From NCBI GenBank assembly GCA_022496185.1, contig WTXG01000275.1, positions 1 through 46,130 on the forward strand: a stretch of DNA of 46,130 nucleotides, given 5' to 3'. Source of the DNA: Multifurca ochricompacta (Eukaryota; Basidiomycota; Agaricomycetes; Russulales; Russulaceae). The translations under genes were made by a program, and so were the position numbers. The notes below the pieces were generated by a model. That model ran no database searches. It worked only from the letters and a program-made list of their open reading frames with translations, and was not told the DNA's origin. How positions within the stretch are numbered: the stretch's first letter is position 1; every line of letters begins with the position of its first letter. Positions 9,394-20,570 of this stretch are shown here, piece by piece.

Positions 9394-12300
9394 TTGATCG
9401 GCTCAAACCCATCGGCCTGGGCACGAGCACTACATGTAACCTCTGTGTATACTAGTCGCTTCAAATTGTTGAAAATACCAGTACATTTCGAGACTACACA
9501 GAGAACGGCCGATCGCGACATCCTGATTGACTCAGGAGCTACCGACAATTTCATCAGCCCACGAATGGTGAAAACCATGGGATTAGGAATGTTGACACTC
9601 CCCCAAGAAAAGAATATCTGGAATATTGACGGGACTGCCAATCGGGCAGGAAAAATTACGCATTACACCAACCTGAACGTCCAGGTAGGGGAGAAGACAA
9701 AAACAATACACTTCCTAGTCACCAACTTAGGCAGAGAAGACTTAGTTCTGGGATATCCCTGGCTCACTGCATTCGAACCCAAGATCAATTGGGGCGATGC
9801 GACAATGAGCAAGGACTCCTACCCTGTGCTCATTACATCTATGGGGTATGACTACACAGCCCGACACTCTACAGCAGCAGTAACAAAAGAGGAGGACCCA
9901 AGCTGCGGTTTTGTTACCAAAGCATCAGAGCTCGCGCAGAAGGCAGTAGAAGGGCGCACGGAAAAGACATTTGAAGAAGTGGTACCAGCGGAATACCATA
10001 GACACTGGAAAGTGTTCTCAGAGGAGGAATCGCAACGCTTCCCCCCACGCGACCATGGGACCACGCCATTGACTTCATACCTGATACCCCATCGGCAATC
10101 AACTGCAAAATCTACCCATTGTCACAGGCAGAACAAACTGCGCTTACAACATTCCTGGAAGAACATCTTGCAAAAGGATACATTAGACTGTCAAAATCAC
10201 CATACGCATCGCCGTTCTTCTTTATCAAGAAGAAAGATGGCAAACTTCGACCTGTTCAAGATTACCGACGGATAAACGCCTATACTGTGAAAAACGCCTA
10301 CCCTTTGCCACTTATTTCGGAACTCATTGACACCATGAGGGATAAGTCCTTATTCTCCAAAATGGACGTCCGCTGGGGATACAATAACATTTGAATCAAA
10401 GATGGGGATCAATGTAAAGCGGCCTTCAAGACCAATCAGGGGCTGTTTGAACCAAATGTTATGTTTTTTGGCCTTACCAACTCACCTGCTACCTTCCAAT
10501 CAATGATGAACCACATCTTCCGCGACCTCATTCTCACTGGCAAAGTAGTGGTTTACATGGACGACATATTGGTTGCCACCATGAACGACCTGACCCATCA
10601 TCGAGAACGAGTGCATCAGGTGTTGGACATCCTTCGCGAACATGATCTGTACCTTAAACCTGCCAAATGCTCATTCAAACAGCCAAGTGTGGAGTATCTA
10701 GGAGTTATCCTAGAGGGAGGACAGGTATGGATGGACCCTGTAAAGGTGCAAGGAGTCCGGGAATGGCCAGTGCCTACGTGTGTCAAGGACGTACGGTCTT
10801 TTATTGGTTTCTGTAATTTCTATTGATGCTTCGTTCGGGGATTCTCAGGGATCGCCCAACCACTGAACGGATTACTGAAGAAAGACGTCCCTTGGCACTG
10901 GACGGAGGAGCATCAAATGGCTTTTGAACAAATTCGCGACATCATCAGCTCAGAACCGGTCCTTTTACAACCAGATCTGCAGAAACCCTTCGAACTCGAA
11001 GTTGACGCATCTCGCTTCACGAATGGTGCCATACTGAATCAACGAGACGCGATGGGACTTCTCCACCCTGTAGCCTTTTATTCAGAAACATTCTCGCCAG
11101 CGGAACGAAATTATGACATTTGGGATAGAGAACTATTGGCCATAGTAAAAGTGTTATGACACTGGCGGCCGTACTTAGCAGGGACTTCCTATAAGACCAT
11201 CATTCATACTGATCACTCCAACCTACTCTATTGGAAGGAACCTCACAAAATAAGCCGACGGGTTGCTCGTGAAGTCCTCGAGCTCGAAGACTACAACTTT
11301 GAACTGAAGCACATTGCTGGAAGTCATAATGCTCGCGCAGATGCCCTATCAAGGCGACCGGATCTGAATAATGGTGCGGAAGACAACAATGATGTGATGG
11401 TACTCCCAGAGGAAGTTTTTGCGAGGACAGCCATTGTCAGTCTTCACGACATGGATCTATGGGCCCAGGTTTCGCAAAACATGAATCAACAGTTATGCGA
11501 AACATGGGCGGAGGCACATAACCTGAAGAGGATCGACAGCCTCTGGTGGAAGGACGGGGATCGACTCGTTGTCACCAGTGGCGACAACATTAAGAGGGGG
11601 GTGATCCATTTTCACCACGACCTCCCCTCCGCAGGACACCCAGGCATTGCTAACACCTATGTGCTTGCCAAACGAGACTACTGGTGGCTGAATATGAAAA
11701 AAGATGTGGAAGAGTACGTGAAGGGATGCGCCGAATGCCAGGCTAATAAAGTGAATACGCACCCACACCCACCAGCACCATTCCCAATTATGCCAACGGC
11801 TTCACAACCATTCCAGACCATCGCCATGGACTTCATCGTTAAACTCCCTACTTCCAGAGGTTTCGACTCGATCCTGACCATCACTGACCATGATTGTTCA
11901 AAGGCGGCGCTGTTCATACCCTGCAATGAGTCCATTACAGCAGAAGGAGTGGCTAAACTCTACCTGGATCATGTCTACAGACACTATGGTCTCCCCGAAA
12001 AGATTATCTCAGACCGTGACCCACGCTTCACATCTGCATTCGCCAGAGCACTCTGCAAGACGCTGAATATTGCCCAAAACATCTCTACGGCGTACCACCC
12101 ACAGACAGATGGACAATCAGAAAGAACAAATCAGTGGCTTGAGCAGTATCTTCGCTTTTGGTGTAACGGACGTCAGGACGATTGGGTGGACTGGCTTGCA
12201 ACAGCAGAATTTGTGTCACAGCCAGGTGTCGACTGTGTCTAGTTGCGTTTTCGATGTCCAAAGGCTCTCGAGGTATGCAGCGCACTCAAGATTCAAGGTC

Positions 12301-13498
12301 CAACTAAGAAGGCCTAGTCCAGTTCAAGATTTCAAGTGCCCACGATGATAAGGAGGGGGCACGTGCAGGGAACGAAGTCGGGAGCAGCGGCAATCAGCCC
12401 TGCAGAGTTTCTGAGGAGGAAGGCTCCTTAAGCTGCCACTTAGGGAGTTCAAGTAGATATCTGTGAAGTCGAATACACCTGTATTAGATACAAGAGAACA
12501 GACTTAAGGTCTGTCTCAGTAACCTAGCAGCTTAAATACATGTTGAGTGAGGTACAATCAAATGAATATAAGCTAACAAGAAGGCTGTAGTAAGTATCCA
12601 GGTAGCCATATGCTCCAGGGGTTATGCCCTGAACTGAGATGAGAATAAGTAGGAGGGGTTGCGCCCTCTATCGTGTGCAACTAAGTGATCTGATAAAAGA
12701 AGTACTAGCTCCAGTCATATGACTCGGAGCTAGAGATTACAGCCAAGTCGAAACAGAACACGCGCACACGCGCGACTCGAAAAACGTCACATTTTTGTCA
12801 CAAACTGTGTCATGACCCGTCACAAACCATTACAATTTGCACACAACTCCTGGCCCAATGGCACTACAAAACATTCCCCATTCTCGCTTATCATGGGATG
12901 GACACCTCGAGCCACATGGACAGGAAAATCGGTGAATGTCCCTTCAGCCATGCAGCATATCAGCCAATGGGAAGAGGTCAGGAAATTGGCCAATGAGAAC
13001 CTGTTGAAGGTGCAAAAGACCCTGGCAGAGAAGCCAACAAGGTTTACGCCTTATCAGACCAATGACCTGGTATGGTTGGAAGGGAAGAACATTCACACGT
13101 CACATCCAACAGCCAAGTTGGCGCCCCGACATCACGGACCTTTCAAAATAACAAGGAAGCTGTCAGATGTGTCATACAAACTTGAACTCCCCCCTACATG
13201 GCGCATTCATCCGGTCTTCCATGCCAGACTACTTACACCATATAAGGAAATGTCCCTGCATGGAGAAAACTTCCCGAGACCCCCACCTGACCTTATCGAT
13301 GGAGAAGAAGAGTGGGAAGTGGAACGCATTCTAGATTCCAAGCGACAAGGCCGAGGGCGCAAACTGTATTACCTAGTCAAGTGGAAGGGATTCCCACCCT
13401 CTGACAACTCGTGGGAACCAGCCGGAGATATCTTTGCCCCGGTCCTTATCACGGAGTTCCATACCCGGCACCCAAAAGCGCCCAAAAACAGTTAAAAG
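9394..13498 (+). pseudogene. pol: pol of chromovirus copy 1: PR-RT-RH-IN-chromodomain (broken)
   Basis: The retropepsin has the active site DSGATDNFIS (9529-9558). The reverse transcriptase follows with [16 protein letters not shown] and the YMDD catalytic box (10555-10566). The RNase H region is recognised from EVDASRF and ADALSRRP. The integrase has an HHCC zinc finger (GHPG...CAECQANK) and the DDE core (MDFIVKLP, IISDRDPRF, YHPQTDGQSERTNQ). At the end is a chromodomain (YYLVKWKGFPPSDNSWEP, near 13365-13425), which directs integration to marked chromatin. Stops TGA occur at 10392, 10824 and 11157, each where CGA (Arg) is expected. A 1-nt deletion near 10047 shifts the frame between protease and RT. 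The solo LTR at 12214 splits the integrase. Confidence 0.92.
12214..12834. mobile_element. Solo LTR nested in the integrase
   Basis: The insert starts TGTCACAGCC and ends CCATTACA. It is flanked by the 5-bp repeat ATTTG (12209-12213 and 12835-12839), and removing it restores the integrase frame at Glu-Phe-Ala-His. It resembles no other LTR in the window. A possible TATA box (ATTTAAG) is on the minus strand near 12533-12540, so the LTR may point left. The middle contains a hairpin around 12708-12734. Confidence 0.9.
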
Positions 13499-13570
13499 AA
13501 CAGTCCCAGACTCTCTTGGATTCCCCAGTATATGCTCCCCCAGCGAATTACTACCACAGAACAGTCCATC

Positions 13571-14761
13571 ATGTCTTTCATCGCCGCCTCTGCTGCCATT
13601 GACGCTTTTGCTTCCCCTATGACTATTGTCGAAAACTTCCCGTCTGCTCACCCATCCACTCGTCCCTCTTCCCCCATCGATTATGAAGCTGCGGAGGCCC
13701 GTATCAAGAACCAATCCCCGAACCCAAACGACGATTTCACTCACAGTGAAGACCCCCATCCCAACGACCTACTCAATGGAGAGATTGACGATGAAGCCCC
13801 GAGTTCCCTTTCATTCCCAACAACCCCAATTCCTCAATGTATTTCCCCTTAGAGATCACCATGGCCAACGGAACCACAGCCATCGCGAAGTACATTTACT
13901 ATACCAATGGAGGAATGGATGTGGCAGGATGTATGAAGAAGGATGGGCCGGTCTACGGGGCTCCCGTGTATCTGGACGAAAGGTACACAGGTCGGCTTCA
14001 TCACACGTTGACTGATGAACAGTTGGGCCACCTTGCCGCGGAGGATTGCCGCGCCTTTGCGATTGACGAAGTGATGAACGATATGAGGCTCCCGCGCCTG
14101 AAGGCAGAAGTCATGAGGTTGAGGAAGAACATCACATTGCGAAGGACATTGAACCAGCAATACAAAGAGCACGCGAAGATGATGGCCAGGCTTACGAATG
14201 GGATGTTCCAGTTGGAACAGGAGATTGTTGAGATCAGGAAGAGGTTGGAAAAAGGAGACGCGTATCAAACGATCGCTGAAAGGTACACTGACACTTATGC
14301 GCGACCCCTCCCCCTCGAACCTTGGGCGCGGCCCGACGCTGCTGCCAAGTCGACTCGAGATGCCACGCCTACATGAAAACCCCCGCGGAGAGACTTGCTG
14401 GCGTTGCGACAGCAGGTACCACATCAGTTGGAACTGCCCGCTCAATCGCAAATGGTGTCACCACTGCCGTAGCAATCTCCATTGGAGCCGACACTGCATC
14501 TTCCGACGAGTAGGGGTGGCCCCGACGATCACCAACCCGTCGGGATGGTGTGGCAAGTGTCTTCATCACAACGCTGGGCATAAGGAGATCGACTGCCCTA
14601 TCTACGACTTGTGCCGCACATGTGGTCAGCGTGGCCCATATAGATTCCTCCATACCCACGCATGCCTGCAGGAGTTGGAGTCATACAGCATGGATGACCG
14701 TAATGTAGCTGACAACTACCTAGAGTTGGTTCAAGATGATGACGGTACGAGTCGTTTCTAG
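13571..14761 (+). pseudogene. Extra 3' ORF of the chromovirus with zinc knuckles
   Basis: An additional reading frame lies between the pol stop (13496-13498) and the polypurine tract. It starts near ATG 13571 and has a Ser/Pro-rich N-terminal part. A charged, helix-rich middle follows (13950-14260; MRLPRLKAEVMRLRKN and MFQLEQEIVEIRKRLEKG), which looks like a coiled coil. The end is Cys/His-rich, with CWRCDSRYHISWNC, CHHC and CGKCLHHNAGHKEIDC knuckles. The frame shifts near 13850 and again between about 14300 and 14375, so in this copy it is broken, unless an intron joins the first part. It occupies the place of env in retroviruses, but I see no signal peptide or membrane segment. An RNA- or DNA-binding role is inferred from the knuckles only. 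Confidence 0.6.
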
Positions 14762-14778
14762 CCGGGACTGCTAGAACC

Positions 14779-14792
14779 AGAAGAGGGGGTGA
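14779..14792 (+). promoter_or_regulatory. Polypurine tract
   Basis: The purine run AGAAGAGGGGGTGA ends immediately before the 3' LTR (one T interrupts it). This is where plus-strand DNA synthesis would be primed. Confidence 0.75.
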
Positions 14793-15367
14793 TGTTACGA
14801 ACCCCATCGCTTCCCATATTCTTTTTCTTGCCCAACGATAACCCCTCCCTGCCGCCCACGCTTCACTACCAGATCACGTCTCCATCGTGGGATCCGTCAC
14901 ATGCCCTTCGTCCATCCCCGTGACTTGTTTGCTTGTTCATGTTTACCTGCTTGTTTCTTCACTTATCGCTTATCTCCTTATCATACGATCGGACATTTAC
15001 TTAATCCCCTATCAGTAGAAGCCAGGCTTTACGCCCTCTGCTTTCAGATATTTGGGCCCACTTGACTCCGTATCCTTATCTCGTAGATGCCCACTGCCTT
15101 ACATATATAAGTCCGCTATAGCTACCTGGTAGACCTTAGACTCGACTTATTGAATACATCAGTGCTAGTCTTCTGGACTTGTCCTCTTGAAGTGTCTGTC
15201 TGTCTCAAGTGCTTCTGGCACTTTCCGCTCACCATCGTCTTAGAGTACAGCCTCTTTGACTTTGACTTGTCACATTTCACTCCAAGAGACCTTATTGGTT
15301 TCTTATCCGAACCCCTGTATCACGCTGTCACACAAGTCGTGTGGAATGTCCCGCACTGGATGTAACA
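14793..15367 (+). repeat. 3' LTR of chromovirus copy 1
   Basis: It is 575 bp long, with ends TGTTAC/GTAACA and a TATATAA box at 15104-15110. It differs from the 5' LTR at eight bases. All are transitions, and all fall on sites that are, or can be inferred to have been, CpG. Confidence 0.95.
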
Positions 15368-15418
15368 GATTGCCTGATGATGTGTTCATTCCACTGATCA
15401 TTTTTCATGTAACACAGA

Positions 15419-16006
15419 TAGTGTTCGCCACGGGTAACCCGCGGGTAAAAACACATGGACCCGTACCTGTACCCGTATGTACCCGGACCCTTACACCAAG
15501 GGTACGGGTTTGCCATACTACGGGTACGGGTACACCACGGGTCGTATACCTGCGGGTAAGGGTAGATATTTACATTTTAAGTCTGATAGCCTAGAATAAC
15601 ACTGTACTACTTAAGCTATAATCCATTCATCATCTGGCCATTCTTCATTGTTTTTGGTATCAGGTTGAGATGCTGCATACTTTAAATCAGCAGTCTCTAC
15701 ATAACTGGCCTTCATCCAAGCTCCCAAACATAGAAGAGCCTGAGTTGTATGCAATGGGACCACTGGGTCTGTATACAGTATCTACAATACATGTACTGTA
15801 TAGTTTTTCTGTGGCTGGTGCAATGCCACATGCATTGCCGCCCTCATTGCCGCCCTTCCAATTTCAGCTTACCCGCTCTGGCGGGTAAGGGTTGGGTGTC
15901 TGCGGGTAGGGGTCACATGAGGGGTATGAAGATGTGACCCCGACCCGTACCCGCATGTACCCTGACCACATACCCGGCGGGTTGCGCCTACCCGTAGCGA
16001 ACACTA
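15419..16006. mobile_element. hAT-type MITE
   Basis: The ends are inverted repeats, TAGTGTTCGCCACGGGTA on the left and TAGTGTTCGCTACGGGTA on the right (reversed), with one mismatch. The element is flanked by the 8-bp direct repeat AACACAGA (15411-15418 and 16007-16014), the hallmark of hAT transposons. Inside each end lie several copies of GGGTACGGGT/ACCCGTACCC. The 588-bp body has no transposase frame, so it would depend on an autonomous hAT element elsewhere. Confidence 0.85.
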
Positions 16007-16139
16007 AACACAGATGAACAAAGATTGAACTGACCCTTATGGAGATGTCAATCATATACCTTTTCATTCACTTCGTTATCCTCCTAAAAATAGTAATTTT
16101 TTGCTAGTTCCAAGGGAAGTGGGCTACGTGAATGTGTTG

Positions 16140-16560
16140 ATGAGACTAAGGTGACTGAGAAATCACCTGGAAAATTGGATAGTGCGACAACTGGATTATT
16201 GTCAAATACATGTGGCGATCCAATAACAATTGAGACTTACATGGCACCTGAATGACAATATGTAAATGACCCTTCTTTGGGCTGATTTCCCAGTATTTGG
16301 AGAGCTCCTTGGCAGGGTGAAGGAGTTGAACAGTGCCATTTCCATGTAACACTTGTTTAACTCAATGCCTTGGATGGTTGCATCAAAAGAACCCTCATCT
16401 TCTAAACTCTCAATGTGCAGGGGTTTCAATGGCTTCCAAAGTGTTAGTTGATCTGCTGCAAAGTGGTTGAACTCTGGAGCTTTCTTGGCCTTGATGGTGT
16501 CTTTAAGGTCTGAGGCACAGTCATACAATTGGATTTTAACCTTGAAAATGTCCCCAAGAG
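16140..16560 (-). pseudogene. Crinkler-like N-terminal (header) domain relic
   Basis: Read on the minus strand from about 16560, the frame encodes VKIQLYDCASDLKDTIKAKK and, later, FAADQLTLWKPL. This pattern matches the ubiquitin-like header of fungal Crinkler proteins (F-x-V-x-I, then DLK-x-x-IK, then LTLWK). After a frame change near 16330 the expected header end follows (ELSKYW...HLHIVIQVP), then a GTAAGT donor near 16244. Nothing recognisable follows toward the MITE. The first exon with the usual LWC motif was not found. It points against the C-terminal fragment at 5405-15397, so the two are either remains of two genes or of one inverted gene. Confidence 0.55.
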
Positions 16561-16599
16561 GAGCTTTTTTGTTATTGATAGCGAGACAAAAAAAGGGTG

Positions 16600-19500
16600 A
16601 GTACTGTGGTTATGGTAGTTTGGGTGTTTGGGTGGTTTCTGAGTTTGACTGACACGCGGAGCGGAGCCTCGGGAGTTGACCCCATCACTACCATGCGACC
16701 ACTGCGTTTATACCCGCCCCATCAGGAGTCCTCCTCAGTGTGTGCTCACCTTTGGCCCAGAGACAGGGCTGCTGTTCTTTCTACTCCCATCGACTGGGAC
16801 ATGCTGGACGAAGACCCTTTTCTTTTTTTTTGTTCCTCTTCTCCTGCCCCCGGTTGGAATGCACCTCTACGGATACCTCAGGCCCCTCCGCCTAAACCTT
16901 CCATCTCCCATCTTTCCGGCCATTCCGGTCCCAATACTCGCCCTCTCCTCTCTCCTGCTCTCACGTACATGCCACTTGCCGCCTCAACTCCCGTGCCCCT
17001 TTAAGTTGCCTCTTTATTGTCTTGTCTTGAATCCAGAACCTTGCTGCGCCACACTACAATTTTCCCTGACACTTTGTCTACTGTCCTTGTCCTTGTCCTT
17101 GCTCTTTCCCTTTTCCGACTCATTCCATTACCACACCACTGTGGTTGACGAGAAGGATGGCGTCTGGATGGGACGTCAGTCACATAGAATGCCGGGTTGA
17201 AAGATGGGATATCGTAGTGGTTCAGGGCTTGAAAATTAGCCACGGCCACAAAGCTCTCCCATTAAGTTCTCAAAATGCACATCCTTTTTTTTTGCATTGC
17301 AGTTCGAGAAAGAACACGTTGTGAGCAATTTTTCAAATGGAAAAATACTCTCGAACGACTTGAAAACTGTACGGGGTTGTTGCATGCCGTCTAGTAAAGA
17401 GTCAGTTCAGCTATTATAAATCCGGCTGTTCGAAATGGAGAGTAAACTAAAATGATTATAGGTATAATTGTCATTTGCTGATCTGTCTGCTCGCATGAGA
17501 TTCCACATCCAAGTCATCCGTATTCATCCTTATCCTTTGATAAAAAATAAAAATAATCAAGGATAATGATGATCACAGTTCACAGACATTGGAGTTTAAT
17601 GGTAAGTATCTGAAGCTTGGTTAACGTGGATAAACAGCTGGCCATCGCCTATTCAGTGACCGGTGATATATTCGAAGGTCGTCAAGAGAGTAAATGTTAC
17701 GGGTCGACAATCAACAAATCAAGTCAACTTGGGGGGGATTCATTCCTGGCACGATAGGGACTATCTTATCTTTGGTTTTCAACCAAAGACTTGTCAGTCC
17801 ATCTTCCCCAATACTGGGATTCTCAAATAAAACACGTACCTAAAGCCAAGACAAACTTAGAAATATTAGGTGGAATGAGCATGCCGGTGGTGACCACACC
17901 AAGGCTTATTTATATAGGCGTGGTCGAGGGAGACGGACAACATATTTGTACTCCCAAGATGGGAGAAACATAACATGAGCAAACAAATATCTGTGAAGGC
18001 GGGCCGGCGCCACATTCAATATCAATATCACGAACTTCCAGACCATCTTCAATAACACAAAACACGCAACGGCTCTCCTTGGGTTCTTATAGGGCACGCG
18101 GGCGGCATTCAAGCCGTACACTGCGTAGCGACCTCTGGCCTATCTGGGCAAGACAGGTTTCTTTGTTTCCCTCAATTGGACCTTGCACTCTCGTTTGGGC
18201 ATGTCTATTCACTCTGTCTCGCATCATTCTTGTCTCCTAGCCTTTCTTTGCTGCGATGGTTTTCGCACGCTTCCTTATGTAGCTCAACCATGTATTTACT
18301 GCTGCGGGACCCCGGTAGCTCTGTGGCCACGCACTTAGGCGCGGGTATAAATAAATCAGGAGCCAGTTATCGTTAGTCGGCCCGCATCAGTTGTGTCAGT
18401 GTGTCAACTGAACACAAATGATTGGCGGCGAGAAGAGAAGCTGCCTCTCCAAAGGCACACCACTCCAAGCTTTGAAGTTAAGAGGGAAAAGAACTTTTTT
18501 TGTGAGTTTCAATTTGTATTTCCCACTGCCATCAAATTGAAGTCTATGACAGTTTTGACCTGAAACTCATACGTTTGAGGCACTTCGATATACAAAGAGT
18601 TCACTGCTGCATGCACAGGTCTGCGCTACGCCTCGTGTCCGACTAGGAGAAATAATTACCAGACTTTCCCCGTCCGGTGGGTGCTGAGATTCCACTACAG
18701 TGTTCATCCAGTATAACCGCTCGCGCAGCCAATCTGCTCCGTTTACGATCCGAATCTTCTGATCATGACCACGACATACTGAGTGCTACTATAAGTCACA
18801 TGAAAAGTAATCAAGATCTGCGCCCTGCCTGGACCCAACGGAACAAATGGGGAAATGGCAAGTAGCGCGGGCAGATGATATAGGGAAGACCGTAGAAGGG
18901 CGCCACTAATGAAGCAACAAACCAAACGGACAGAACACCTCAACTTGAAACCAAAATTGCGCCGCACTGCAAGCCCTGATCCCTCACAAAGCCGGCTCTT
19001 CAAATAGCGGAAGAGAAGGGCCGTTTTCCGAGGAGAACAAATCATAAGGAAAGGCAGGACCGGAAACGTTTCGAAGGAAAGCCCCCTACATAGGGTTTTG
19101 TATCCCTTGAGGCGCCTAAAAAAAGAAAACAATTCATGGTCACCGCGAACCTGCGCGCATTGTCCAAGCTCAGTTCCATCTAACCACTCATATTCAGAGC
19201 CCGACGTCGATCACGACAGAGCGGTCATTTAAGAATTAACAAAACCTGTCATGGCGATCTGCACCGTGACGAAGTATAGCCGCTCACACTCACAGCTTGC
19301 AACAAATGATCCTCGGGCCAATAGAGTGCTGTCGAAGAACGTGGCACTTTCGGCGGAACCGCATACCTGGCTTACGGTGACTGCCCAGATTTAGATTTAG
19401 ATTCAGATGAAGTTGGTAATGCTAAAGGGGCAAGTTGCGTGTTTTCGATTCGTGTCGTCGTGATGGACACAGGTCCCCACCAACTCCATGCAACCTCCCC

Positions 19501-19690
19501 CTACTGACACCAGCAAGAAAACGCATACGAACCCTACTGTGGGACCTGGCGTCCCAGATTCCCCGGATGGACCCCAAATTTAAATCAACCTCACGTCACC
19601 TGAGGGAGCCCCAACGTGGAACAAAAGAGTCTCGTTTCTACCACCATCATCCCTCCACCTGATCAAAGAATATGTCGAAGATGAGAACAC
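16600..19690. other. No gene recognised
   Basis: About 3 kb without a supported gene. Pro/Ser-rich open frames on the plus strand around 16600-17200 overlap in two frames and show no domain or intron structure. Long homopolymer and pyrimidine tracts are frequent. A TGTTACGGGTCG near 17695 resembles an LTR start, but no matching end was found. Confidence 0.4.
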
Positions 19691-19699
19691 AAGGACAAG

Positions 19700-20570
19700 A
19701 ACCGATGTTTACTACATGGGAATCCTCTCCAACAAGGGCCGCAGAGATGGTGAGACCCTGGGCACCGCTCAGCGGTACCCTACGACCATCTTTAGCCCTC
19801 ATCCGAGACTTTGTCAACTCATACCCCCAAATGACAAACAATCACAATTGCTCCCTGGCGACATCAAGACTCTACCTAGACACCTGTCCACAGCCCACCC
19901 AGTTTTTCTCACTGGAGTTTGTATACTGTATAGCTTTATCGAGTCCGCACACACTGACATAAACCTCAGGCTGCCCCCAAAGATAGCAGTCTGGTCGGTT
20001 CCTGGCGAGCAAGCATCTCGCACGAGAAGCGATCAATTCACCCCCCTAGAGCAAGTTTAAGAATTGAAATAATCCTCCACCAGGGACAGGCGACGATGGC
20101 AAGCGCAATCCAAACTTGGAGTGAGCAGCACTTCAGAAACCTACCCCATCCTATCGAACTGCCCTCACGAGATCACCCGATGGACATATACACCCCATCA
20201 TGCACATTATGTCACAGACATGAGACTTCACCCAAGAGACGAAACGCTGACTACATCCAGGTCCACGTGTCATACAAGCAACCCTCGTCAGACTCATCAC
20301 AGCCCACGCACATTTGTTGGCGAATACTGAATGAAATTTAAACGACATAACGGACCACTACCCGAGAGGGCCCATGAGGGGAACTACCACAAATAATGGA
20401 GCATGTGCTGCTGAACTGCTTAATTCATGTCACCGCCCGAAGGGACTACTTCGGCACACACCCACCCAACATCCTAGCAAGACCTTTCAGCAGGCCACAC
20501 TACTGCCTCAATTACTAAAATTCCTGACTAGGCTCGGGTCTTTTCTAGAACAGCAAGAAGTCAATTGAAG
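19700..20570 (+). mobile_element. Decayed non-LTR retrotransposon, RNase H and C-terminal part
   Basis: Short plus-strand pieces in changing frames resemble the last third of a fungal LINE protein. A stretch near 19935-20010 could be RNase H. Near 20255-20320, VIQATLVRLITAHAHL recalls the 'LRTGH' block. Near 20397-20440, MEHVLLNCLIHVTARRDYF recalls the 'EHVLLHCPRH...R' knuckle. A Leu-rich tail ends at 20568. Frames are broken many times and no reverse transcriptase is left. Confidence 0.45.

Larger units (their letters stand above)
6277..15367 (+). mobile_element. Full-length Ty3/gypsy chromovirus, copy 1
   Basis: The element has matching LTRs (6277-7260 and 14793-15367), both starting TGTTACGAAC and ending GTAACA. 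It is flanked by the 5-bp target duplication GATTG (6272-6276 and 15368-15372). The internal order is primer-binding site, gag with a CCHC knuckle, retropepsin, reverse transcriptase, RNase H, integrase, chromodomain, an extra 3' ORF, polypurine tract. That order, with integrase after RNase H, and the terminal chromodomain define a chromovirus. It is inactive: it carries five premature TGA codons, at least two frameshifts and three nested solo LTRs. Confidence 0.95.
5405..15397 (+). pseudogene. Crinkler/RHS-like gene, C-terminal part, split by the chromovirus
   Basis: From about 5405 to 6276 the plus strand encodes, in broken frames, a protein resembling the C-terminal half of basidiomycete Crinkler (CRN)/RHS-type proteins. 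A region around 5640-5720 (MRGASIGEIPTEHLNN) leads to a later block near 5990-6060 where an Asp and a following Gln-x-Thr lie in a spacing like the PD-(D/E)xK nuclease fold of these proteins. That assignment is from memory of the family and is not proven. Breaks include a TGA at 5491, a frameshift near 5630 and a TGA near 6212. The chromovirus sits just before the 3' end: after 15372 the same frame resumes for eight codons and stops at 15395-15397. No N-terminal header domain is found upstream. The gene is dead. Confidence 0.5.

Noticed and set aside
9360..9400. Programmed frameshift between gag and pol
   Set aside because: Copy 1 has pol in +1 and copy 2 in -1 relative to gag, because of one extra T in copy 2, so the shift is not conserved and may be decay.
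16597..17200. Two overlapping Pro/Ser-rich open frames
   Set aside because: Low-complexity pyrimidine-rich DNA gives such frames by chance; neither has a domain or start context.
17690..17720. Possible LTR start TGTTACGGGTCG
   Set aside because: No matching CGTAACA end with a 5-bp duplication was found downstream.
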